A stretch of 64,000 bases of DNA, taken from the NCBI RefSeq assembly GCF_001263795.1, contig NZ_LHUR01000005.1, positions 1 to 64,000 of the forward strand, in the 5' to 3' direction. The notes beneath the pieces are model-generated. The model was given only the letters and a program-made list of their open reading frames with translations. It had not been told where the DNA came from and ran no database searches. The position numbers and the translations under genes are program-made. Positions 55,084 through 61,963 of the stretch are shown here, piece by piece (the first letter of the stretch is position 1; each line of letters begins with the position of its first letter). Source of the stretch: Clostridium homopropionicum DSM 5847 (GTDB lineage: Bacteria > Bacillota > Clostridia > Clostridiales > Clostridiaceae).

Positions 55084-56362
55084 TATCAATCTGATCCTCC
55101 ATAAGCTTATTAATTTTATTATAGATTTTAATGATTGGAAGATTATTTTCAATAGCTAACCTTTTGCAATCTTCATATTCTGGCTTCCATTTTATTATTT
55201 TTCCTTCAAAATAACTCTTCTTTACATTAATCTTTCCATACTCTGTTTCTACTATTTCAAATTCTCTTTTTAATTTTTCCCTTTGAACCTTTACTTGCCT
55301 TATTCCAATAGTAGTGGTTTCTTTAAAAATAATATCTTTTATGGTTTTAAGGTCATTTTCTTTTGAGATTACATTAAGAATAAAGCCCATTCTATCTTTT
55401 TTCATTAGAATTGGAATTCTATAAACATCTAAAGCTCCTTCTTTAAATAGTCTTTCCATAACATAGCTAAATATCTCTGGGTTCATATCATCAATATTGC
55501 AGCTTAATATAACAACTTCATCCTTATCATTTGAATCATTTTGTAATTCTTCAGCTTTTTCCTCTAAATAAACTCTTAATACATTTGGAATCTCTGTGTC
55601 TCTCCCTCCGATTCCATATCCAATTTTATCTATCTTAAAATTCTTTAAATCCGTATACTCATCTACAGCTGAAGCAAGAATAGCGGCTCCCGTTGGGGTT
55701 GTTGTTTCAAAAGGAACTGCACCAGTTTTAACAGCTACGCCTTTTAATATTTCTATTGTAGCTGGTGCCGGCACAGGGATTAGCCCATGTGCACATTTTA
55801 CAAAGCCTCCTCCTAGCTCTACTGAAGAAGATAGTATTCTATCGACCTTTAAATAATCTAGGCAAATTGCTGCTCCTACAATGTCTACAATTGAATCTAT
55901 TGCCCCTACCTCATGAAAATGAACTTCATATAATGATTTCCCATGAACCTTAGCCTCTGCCTCTGCTACCTTCATAAATATATTAAGACTTAACTCTTTT
56001 ACATTTTCACTTAAGCTGCTAGACCCAATGATCTTCTCAATATCTTTTAAGTTTCTGTGCTCATGCTCATGGTGATACTCATGTTCATGAGAATATTCAT
56101 GGTCATGATTATGCTCATGTTCATGGGAGCAAGTTTGTTCATTATGGTGTTCATGTATTTCATTTAATAAAACTACATCTACTTTAGTGCCATGAATTCC
56201 TTTTCTGCTGTCTTTTGTTACTTTTATTTCATACTCTCCATTTAAATTTAGCTTTTCTAGTTCCTTTATCAGATAATCCTGATTTACTCCTAAATCCAGC
56301 ATTGCTCCTAAATTCATATCTCCACTTATGCCGCTGAAACAATCATAATAAAGTATTCTCAT
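55076..56362 (-). CDS. larC: LarC, nickel-inserting enzyme of pincer cofactor synthesis
   Basis: The 428-residue CTP-dependent enzyme inserts nickel into the thiocarboxylate precursor. The start MRILYYDCFSGISGDMNLGAMLDLG and the middle EVGAIDSIVDIVGAAICLDYL are typical, and the C-terminal third is the LarC2 part. In Lactobacillus plantarum LarC needs a programmed frameshift; here both parts lie in one uninterrupted frame. A His-rich stretch of about 40 residues near 70-110 (HEHEHNHDHEYSHEHEYHHE) may store nickel. It sits between the transporter ATPase gene and larE. Confidence 0.95.
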   Translation of the reverse strand: MRILYYDCFSGISGDMNLGAMLDLGVNQDYLIKELEKLNLNGEYEIKVTKDSRKGIHGTKVDVVLLNEIHEHHNEQTCSHEHEHNHDHEYSHEHEYHHEHEHRNLKDIEKIIGSSSLSENVKELSLNIFMKVAEAEAKVHGKSLYEVHFHEVGAIDSIVDIVGAAICLDYLKVDRILSSSVELGGGFVKCAHGLIPVPAPATIEILKGVAVKTGAVPFETTTPTGAAILASAVDEYTDLKNFKIDKIGYGIGGRDTEIPNVLRVYLEEKAEELQNDSNDKDEVVILSCNIDDMNPEIFSYVMERLFKEGALDVYRIPILMKKDRMGFILNVISKENDLKTIKDIIFKETTTIGIRQVKVQREKLKREFEIVETEYGKINVKKSYFEGKIIKWKPEYEDCKRLAIENNLPIIKIYNKINKLMEDQIDND

Positions 56363-56381
56363 TTGTTCACCTTCCCACTTT

Positions 56382-57107
56382 CTACTTAATGTTATTTTCT
56401 ATTAAAAATTTTTCATCCTTTATAACTGTTCCGTAATCTTCATCTCTTATTATCCTGTGTTTTTCTGAAAATACAATTGCCCTTTTAAATATTCCTTCTA
56501 CATAATCAAAATCGTGAGTTGAACATATTATTGTTTTCCCAGAAGCATTTAGTTTTAGTAGAAGCTCTTTTAAAAATTTCTTTCCCTTTGGGTCTATTCC
56601 ATTCATAGGTTCATCTAGAGTTAAGATTTCTGGATTCATGGAGAGAACTGAGGCTATAGCGACTCTTTTCTTCTCCCCTTCACTTAAATTATAGGGAGCT
56701 TCATGCTTCAACTTCTCAATGTTTAAAAGTCTTAAACAATCATACACTCTTTTTTTTACTTCTTCCTCCAGAATCCCCATTTGCCTTGGGCCAAAGGCTA
56801 TCTCTTCATAAACTGTAGAGCAAAAAAGCTGAGTATCAGAATTTTGAAAAACAAAACCTATTTTTTTATGAAAAGCTTTTGAAAATATATTATTGTTTAG
56901 CTGTTTTTCAGTAATAATTTTTTTATCTAATAAATACTCCCCTTTATTAGGAGAAATAATTCCATTAATAAGCTTCATTAAGGTTGACTTGCCGCTTCCA
57001 TTGGGTCCAATAAGAGCAACAGCCTCGCCTTCATTTATTTTAATATTTATATCTTCTAAAGCAGTTTTTCCTTTATAACTAAAAGAAACATTAATTAATT
57101 CAATCAT
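56382..57107 (-). CDS. Nickel ECF transporter ATPase
   Basis: The 241-residue ATPase is of CbiO/NikO/LarO type: P-loop GPNGSGKST near residue 38, LSEGEKKRVAIA near 140, Walker B LTLDEPMNGID near 160 and switch histidine in CSTHD. With the Q and MN proteins it forms an ECF-type importer. Its place before larC points to nickel rather than cobalt. It is 18 bases behind the Q gene. Confidence 0.92.
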   Translation of the reverse strand: MIELINVSFSYKGKTALEDINIKINEGEAVALIGPNGSGKSTLMKLINGIISPNKGEYLLDKKIITEKQLNNNIFSKAFHKKIGFVFQNSDTQLFCSTVYEEIAFGPRQMGILEEEVKKRVYDCLRLLNIEKLKHEAPYNLSEGEKKRVAIASVLSMNPEILTLDEPMNGIDPKGKKFLKELLLKLNASGKTIICSTHDFDYVEGIFKRAIVFSEKHRIIRDEDYGTVIKDEKFLIENNIK

Positions 57108-57125
57108 TGCATGTCCTTTCTTAAT

Positions 57126-57917
57126 CTAACTTAGTAAAAAAACAACTAATATAAATACATTTATTATAATATATATGATATCAAACTTTGTAACTTTAGT
57201 ATTTATGTATCCTTTATATTCACCGGTAAATCCTCTACACTCCATAGCAGAAAACATTTCTTCTCCCATGTCCTTAGATTTTAAAAACAAGGTTCCTGCT
57301 ATAGAGGATATGGAACTATATTTACTATTATTTTTCCCTATTGACCTAAGCTTTAAAGCATATAGAAGATTTAAAGAATAATCTCCTAAAATTACAATGT
57401 ACTTAATGGTAATCTCCATAATCCATATAAATAAATCAGGTATAAATAGTAATTTCAAAGCTCTTGTAATTTGTGTCCATTTTGTTGTATAGGATAGAAT
57501 ATTTATAAAAAGAATAGTTCCAATTACCTTAAATAAAATCAGAATGCTGTTTAATCTATTCCCCATTAAGAATGAAGGGATAAGCATTATTAAAGTAAAA
57601 ACTGGCACCATTAAACTTATAATAAAAATTTTTATTCTATCCTCTTTTTCAATAAATAAAGTAGAAATTATCAAATATAAATCAATTGCTAAGAGAAATG
57701 TAGCATTTCTTGAGAGAGATAATAAAATTATATTTAAAAAAGTAAAAATTACTTTTACAGTACTGTTTGTTCTATAGTAAATCTTATTACTATAACTCTC
57801 TTTTCTTCTAATCAATCCTAGCACATTAATAATACCTAAAATAGTTTTATTTATAAATTTCTCTTTATCTTTAACAGGTATATAATCTTCTTTTTTAAAA
57901 AGCCATTCCGCATCCAA
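57126..57917 (-). CDS. Nickel ECF transporter transmembrane protein Q
   Basis: The 263-residue protein has five or six membrane helices and, near the C-terminus, MECRGFTGEYKGY, which matches the coupling-helix motif (A/E-x-RG-x-G) of CbiQ-type proteins, and an earlier basic block ALKLRSIGKNN is the first such motif. It connects the ATPase to the substrate-binding MN protein. It starts 10 bases after the MN gene. Confidence 0.88.
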   Translation of the reverse strand: MDAEWLFKKEDYIPVKDKEKFINKTILGIINVLGLIRRKESYSNKIYYRTNSTVKVIFTFLNIILLSLSRNATFLLAIDLYLIISTLFIEKEDRIKIFIISLMVPVFTLIMLIPSFLMGNRLNSILILFKVIGTILFINILSYTTKWTQITRALKLLFIPDLFIWIMEITIKYIVILGDYSLNLLYALKLRSIGKNNSKYSSISSIAGTLFLKSKDMGEEMFSAMECRGFTGEYKGYINTKVTKFDIIYIIINVFILVVFLLS

Positions 57918-57927
57918 ATTATCACCT

Positions 57928-58896
57928 TTATGCTCTTTTATTTTTTATAGTTACTATTAGCTTAACTGAAATAAAAATTAATATTACTCCAATAACAGCC
58001 GAAATTATATATCCTAAAATTTCTGGTATTCCTGATACATAATATTCTGGTATTAAAGATCTAAAATCAAACCCTTCTTTCATTCCCTGTGGAATGAAAC
58101 CTATTCTTTCTTTTATTTCTGTAATTCCCCACTCCCCCCAAGCTGTACCTGAAGCTAAAAGCCCTATAGGAACTAATATTATCATAAATATCAATAAAAC
58201 ATATATAGGTTTATTATTTTCTTTTATATTTTCCTCTATTATGGATGGAGATAGTTTTTTAATATATGCTAAGATACCTGCAGTAAATGCACCTTCTATA
58301 AAGCCGGCTAATAGTAAATGAGGTATCATCATAGCAGGAATTGAAACATTGAGACCATAAGGACAGTAAATAGGATTTCCCACTGAATCTTTAAATAATA
58401 ATGGTTGTATTCCAAATTCAATTGCAGTAAAAAGTGCAGCAAAATTTAAAGATATATAGGCCGCTATAAAGGCAGCTAGATATTTCCCCTTTTCTCCCTT
58501 TATTCTACTGCTAATTAAATTGTAAATGTAATATCCAGTGAAAGGCATAACAAATGCCATATTGAAACTATTTGCACCTAAAGCAAGTACACCACCATCT
58601 CCGAAAAATAATGCCTGTATTGCCAGGGCAATAGTTACAGCTATAGTAGCTCCATAAGGTCCTACTAAAATAGCAATAAGTGTTGCTCCTACTGCATGTC
58701 CTGTAGTTCCTCCTGGAAGAGGAAGATTAAACATCATAATTAAAAATGAAAATGCAGCACATATTCCTAATAGAGGCATCTTCTTTCTAGACATTTCTTT
58801 TTTTACCTTGGCAGCTGCCCGTTTCCAAATTGGAAGCATAGTTGTACCTATAACAGCACAAGTAGTTGGGCTTAAAAAATTATCTGGTATATGCAT
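57928..58896 (-). CDS. Nickel ECF transporter substrate-specific protein MN (CbiM/NikM fused to NikN-like part)
   Basis: The 322-residue protein begins MHIPD after its start; Ni2+ in NikM is bound by the N-terminal amine, H2 and H67, and this protein has H2 and H67 (TTGHAVG at 65-71). About eight or nine helices are predicted, the last in a C-terminal part corresponding to NikN with GTAWGEWG in the outer loop. The ATG at 58896 follows AAAGGGG at eight bases; a longer frame to 58968 would destroy the required free N-terminus. It is the first gene of the lar operon. Confidence 0.93.
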   Translation of the reverse strand: MHIPDNFLSPTTCAVIGTTMLPIWKRAAAKVKKEMSRKKMPLLGICAAFSFLIMMFNLPLPGGTTGHAVGATLIAILVGPYGATIAVTIALAIQALFFGDGGVLALGANSFNMAFVMPFTGYYIYNLISSRIKGEKGKYLAAFIAAYISLNFAALFTAIEFGIQPLLFKDSVGNPIYCPYGLNVSIPAMMIPHLLLAGFIEGAFTAGILAYIKKLSPSIIEENIKENNKPIYVLLIFMIILVPIGLLASGTAWGEWGITEIKERIGFIPQGMKEGFDFRSLIPEYYVSGIPEILGYIISAVIGVILIFISVKLIVTIKNKRA

Positions 58897-58932
58897 TAAT
58901 TTGTCCCCTTTATAATTTTTTAGAACAATACA

Positions 58933-58961
58933 ATTATAGCAATTATCCTGTTGAAAGGCAA
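58933..58961 (-). promoter_or_regulatory. Promoter of the nickel/lar operon
   Basis: On the minus strand TTGCCT (58956-58961) and TATAAT (58933-58938) have a 17-base spacer, giving a leader of only about 30 bases. No nickel riboswitch fits in it. Confidence 0.7.
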
Positions 58962-58996
58962 AATCCATCTTAAATTAAGTAAGATAAAATAATTAT

Positions 58997-59059
58997 ATAT
59001 AAAAAAACTAGTGGAGGAGGGTTCCACTAGTTTTTAAGTTACTGACAAACTTTCCCTGG
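58997..59059 (-). ncRNA. Candidate small RNA with an anti-Shine-Dalgarno loop
   Basis: A promoter-like pair TTGTAC (59088-59093) and TATTAA (59066-59071), 16 bases apart on the minus strand, leads into about 60 bases without an ORF. They end in a strong terminator: ACTAGTGGA, loop ACCCTCC, TCCACTAGT, T-run at 59001-59007. The loop CCCTCC is complementary to strong ribosome binding sites. A TTGT-N9-ACAA dyad covers the -35 box. This reads like a short regulatory RNA but it may instead be only a terminator. Confidence 0.35.
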
Positions 59060-59102
59060 ATTTATTTAATAGTAAGTTGTCATACCAGTACAATCATTTT
59101 TT

Positions 59103-59190
59103 AATCACTATTTTCTAGGTTAAATAGTGATTTCTAATTCTTATTAAATGAAAATAAAAACATACCAGCTATCTATAGATGCTTGTATGC
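59103..59190 (-). terminator. Hairpins after the FadR-type gene
   Basis: On the minus strand CATACAAGC-ATCTATAGAT-AGCTGGTATG (59161-59189) forms a stem with a T-rich tail, the likely terminator of the FadR-type gene. A further perfect hairpin, AATCACTATTT with AAATAGTGATT (59103-59132), follows. Confidence 0.65.
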
Positions 59191-59200
59191 CTGAATGTAT

Positions 59201-59902
59201 TTATTTAAGTATAAAATTTAAATTTTCATTTATTAAATCCATATGCTTACGCATTGCCAAAGCAGCTTCAGATGGATTATGTAATGATAAGGCATCGCAA
59301 ATGCTTTTATGTTGACTATTTATTATATCTTTATCGTAATGCTTTTTAAGAATTTCTTCTCTTGCATTTTTTATAAATGAATCCATTAAAGTAGATACAG
59401 TATTTAAAATATTTAAAATAAGAAAATTCCTTGAAGCGTAGGCGATTGTATAGTGAAATTTCTTATCTATTTTAGTTCTATCATCTTCACTTTCTGAGCT
59501 TTTCATTTCTTCTATTAATTTGTATAATTCCTTTAGTTCTTCTTCTGTTATTCTCTTTGCTGCTAAGGCTGCTGTTTCAATTTCAATTACTTTTCTTAAT
59601 TCAAATATTTCCTCTGGTTTGCTTTCATTTAACATAAACATTACTGAAAGAGGTTCGAATAATCCATTATCAAAATTATGCTTAATAAAATTCCCTTCAC
59701 CCTGTCTACAATCAAGTAAACCTATAATTTCAAGAACTCTTAAGGCTTCTCTAATTGATGCCCTGCTCACGCCTAATTGCTCCACTAAATCTCTTTCAGA
59801 AGGCAGCTTATCACCTTTTTTTAAAGTTCCGTTCTTTATCATTTCCTTAATTTGATCTATAACCTGTTCATATACCTTAGTGTTCTTTATTGGAGTAAAC
59901 AT
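59201..59902 (-). CDS. FadR-subfamily GntR regulator
   Basis: The 233-residue protein has an N-terminal winged helix (KLPSERDLVEQLGVSRASIREALRVLEIIGLL) and an all-helical FCD ligand domain with metal-binding-type histidines (FHYTIAYAS near 150 and HKSICDAL, MRKHMDLI later). Such regulators often sense lactate, gluconate or other carboxylates. Its place upstream of the lar/nik operon suggests a link to lactate, but a terminator stands between them. AGAGGAGAG precedes the ATG. Confidence 0.9.
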   Translation of the reverse strand: MFTPIKNTKVYEQVIDQIKEMIKNGTLKKGDKLPSERDLVEQLGVSRASIREALRVLEIIGLLDCRQGEGNFIKHNFDNGLFEPLSVMFMLNESKPEEIFELRKVIEIETAALAAKRITEEELKELYKLIEEMKSSESEDDRTKIDKKFHYTIAYASRNFLILNILNTVSTLMDSFIKNAREEILKKHYDKDIINSQHKSICDALSLHNPSEAALAMRKHMDLINENLNFILK

Positions 59903-59956
59903 AGTGCTACTCTCCTCTCTTCAAAACCTACGAAATCTTCTTTAGCCACTTTTTTT

Positions 59957-59985
59957 ATTATATAATCATAAAACTTTTTGGTCAA
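59957..59985 (-). promoter_or_regulatory. Promoter of the FadR-type gene
   Basis: On the minus strand TTGACC (59980-59985) and TATAAT (59957-59962) have a 17-base spacer, about 55-85 bases before the start codon. Confidence 0.7.
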
Positions 59986-60016
59986 TATTGATGGTAATTT
60001 TTAATAATTTAAAAAT

Positions 60017-61126
60017 TTATTTTATTCTTATTATTCCACCAATAGCATTTATATAACTTACTATTGATGTTTCTTTCAATGAGCCTTCTAAAACAATACT
60101 GCTTATGTTTTGAACTTTTTCAACAGTAACCCCTAGAACAGATTGCATATATTTATCCATGCCTTTTAGCTCACTAGTACCACCATAAATCAGTATTTTA
60201 CTAATATTTCTATCTTTAAACCTATTTCTGAAGTATTCTAACATCCTATTAATTTCATTATTCCATCTATCTATAACTAATCTAATGGATGCATTAATTG
60301 TTTGTGCTTCTAAAAAGTTCTCATTAACTGTAAGCCCCTCTTTAAAAAGCTCTATATCATCACTTAAATTTCCAAGCATAATTTTTTTGTCCTCAGCTTC
60401 TTTTTCTCCTACAGAAAATTCACTTCCTATATTGGCATCAAGATAGCTTCCTCCACCAGTAATAATTCTAGTAAATTCAAGTATCCCTTTAGATATTATA
60501 TTAAACTCTATCTGGTCATAGCCAAAATCAATCATACAAATAGTGTCTTGTTTTTCTAGTTCCTCTAAATTTATAAATGTATTCTTTCTTGTTACTAACT
60601 TATTAACAGCGTTAGAGCTTAAATCCAAAGCAAAAGGGTTTAACTTTAATTCCTTTGCTAAATCCCAATAAGCCTTTGCCATTGCTTTTGGGTATACTGC
60701 AACATTTGCTCTAACCATTTTAACTTGATCTTTAGTAAATTCTTCAAGAAGCTTATATTTAGTAACGTACTCCTGAAAATCTATAGGAAGATACTGCTCT
60801 ATTTCATATTTTATTAATGAATCTAATTCCTTTCCTTTTACCCATGGGACCTCAATAATTCTAGTAATAATAGAGGTGCTCTTTGAAGAAAAGACTATAT
60901 TTTTGCTTTTTATATTGCTTTCTTTTAGTTTCTCAGAAATGGAATTCTTTATTTCCTCTAAATTAATTATTTCACCATCATTAAAAGAATCCTTGGGAGT
61001 TTCAAAAGTAGTCATTTTTGAAACAATTACTTTATCTCCTTCATATTTTCCTTCAACTATTTTAATATTTTTGCTGCCAATATCTATTGATACAGCTTTC
61101 TTGCTGAACAATGCTATCACCCCCAC
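60017..61126 (-). CDS. pilM: Type IV pilus assembly protein PilM
   Basis: The 369-residue cytosolic protein has the actin-like fold of PilM, which links PilN and the inner-membrane platform of type IV pili. The first block is KKAVSIDIGSKNIKIVEG, the second phosphate block MIDFGYDQIEF near 195, and ILIYGGTSELKGMDKYM near 313 closes the site. It follows the prepilin peptidase gene by 12 bases. PilN and PilO are not visible downstream; the FadR-type gene follows after a new promoter. Confidence 0.9.
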   Translation of the reverse strand: MGVIALFSKKAVSIDIGSKNIKIVEGKYEGDKVIVSKMTTFETPKDSFNDGEIINLEEIKNSISEKLKESNIKSKNIVFSSKSTSIITRIIEVPWVKGKELDSLIKYEIEQYLPIDFQEYVTKYKLLEEFTKDQVKMVRANVAVYPKAMAKAYWDLAKELKLNPFALDLSSNAVNKLVTRKNTFINLEELEKQDTICMIDFGYDQIEFNIISKGILEFTRIITGGGSYLDANIGSEFSVGEKEAEDKKIMLGNLSDDIELFKEGLTVNENFLEAQTINASIRLVIDRWNNEINRMLEYFRNRFKDRNISKILIYGGTSELKGMDKYMQSVLGVTVEKVQNISSIVLEGSLKETSIVSYINAIGGIIRIK

Positions 61127-61138
61127 AAGGCTTATCCA

Positions 61139-61894
61139 TTAAAAAAATAATAAGTTATTAAAATACCAAGTTAAAATCTTTTCACCCCAAATAATGCAAA
61201 TAAAAGTTCCAAAAGCAATAGAAGGGCATAAAGGCATTGGATCTTTTCTGGTTTTTCGCTTCAACAATATGTTAGTAACTGCAACTATAGCTCCAATATT
61301 AACCGATAAGAAGAGCATAAGTAAAGTTAACTTTACACCTATATAAAGACCGCAGAAAGCGCACATTTCTGCATCTCCCCATCCCATTCCACCAAATAAA
61401 ATGATTATAATGGCAATAACTCCTCCTCCTATTATAGCACCTATAATATAAGTTTTAACTGGTAGGTTCATATACATATTAACACCTAGAAAAAACAAAC
61501 CACAAATCAAAGCACTGTGAATTGTTACAGCGTAAACATCCATTGAATTATAATCTATAATTCCTACTAAAATTAAAAAGCTCACTAAAAAGAAAAACTT
61601 AAGACATTCTATAGTTAATCCATATTTAATATATATCACCACAAATACTATTCCTGTTATAAGCTCTATTAAAGGATATTTAATAGATATCTTTTCTCCG
61701 CAATATCTACATCTTCCTTTTAAAAATATGTAGCTTACTACAGGAACTAAATCATAAGCTTTAATACTTTTATTACAATTTGTACAATGCGATGGCGGAA
61801 AAGATATGGACTCCCCTCTAGGTATTCTATATATACATACATTCAGGAAGCTTCCTATGGAAAGTCCTAAAAGAAACACTATTAACTCTATCAT
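61139..61894 (-). CDS. pilD: Prepilin leader peptidase / N-methyltransferase
   Basis: The 251-residue membrane enzyme cleaves type IV prepilins and methylates the new N-terminus. Four cysteines in two pairs (HCTNCNK near residue 37, RCRYCGEK near 62) form the zinc-like site of the methylase domain. The aspartyl protease aspartates lie in LVGIIDYNSMD near 115 and GGMGWGDAEM near 170. About seven helices are predicted. AAGGAGA precedes the ATG. Confidence 0.95.
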   Translation of the reverse strand: MIELIVFLLGLSIGSFLNVCIYRIPRGESISFPPSHCTNCNKSIKAYDLVPVVSYIFLKGRCRYCGEKISIKYPLIELITGIVFVVIYIKYGLTIECLKFFFLVSFLILVGIIDYNSMDVYAVTIHSALICGLFFLGVNMYMNLPVKTYIIGAIIGGGVIAIIIILFGGMGWGDAEMCAFCGLYIGVKLTLLMLFLSVNIGAIVAVTNILLKRKTRKDPMPLCPSIAFGTFICIIWGEKILTWYFNNLLFF

Positions 61895-61922
61895 TTAATA
61901 TCTCCTTATGTACTATGAAAAT

Positions 61923-61953
61923 GTCGTATAAATAGCATGGCTATTTATACGAC
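61923..61953 (-). terminator. Strong hairpin between the VWA gene and pilD
   Basis: GTCGTATAAATAGC (61923-61936) and its exact complement (61940-61953) give a 14-base-pair stem with a three-base loop. A modest T-rich tail follows on the minus strand. It lies inside what should be one pilus operon, and no promoter is seen after it, so it may be a partial terminator or a processing site. Confidence 0.55.
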
Positions 61954-61963
61954 TAAAAATATG

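Noticed and set aside
55076-56362. Programmed frameshift in larC
   Set aside because: Both parts of LarC are in one continuous reading frame, so no frameshift is required.
58897-58960. Nickel/cobalt riboswitch before the nickel importer gene
   Set aside because: The promoter lies about 40 bases before the start codon, leaving no room for a riboswitch fold.
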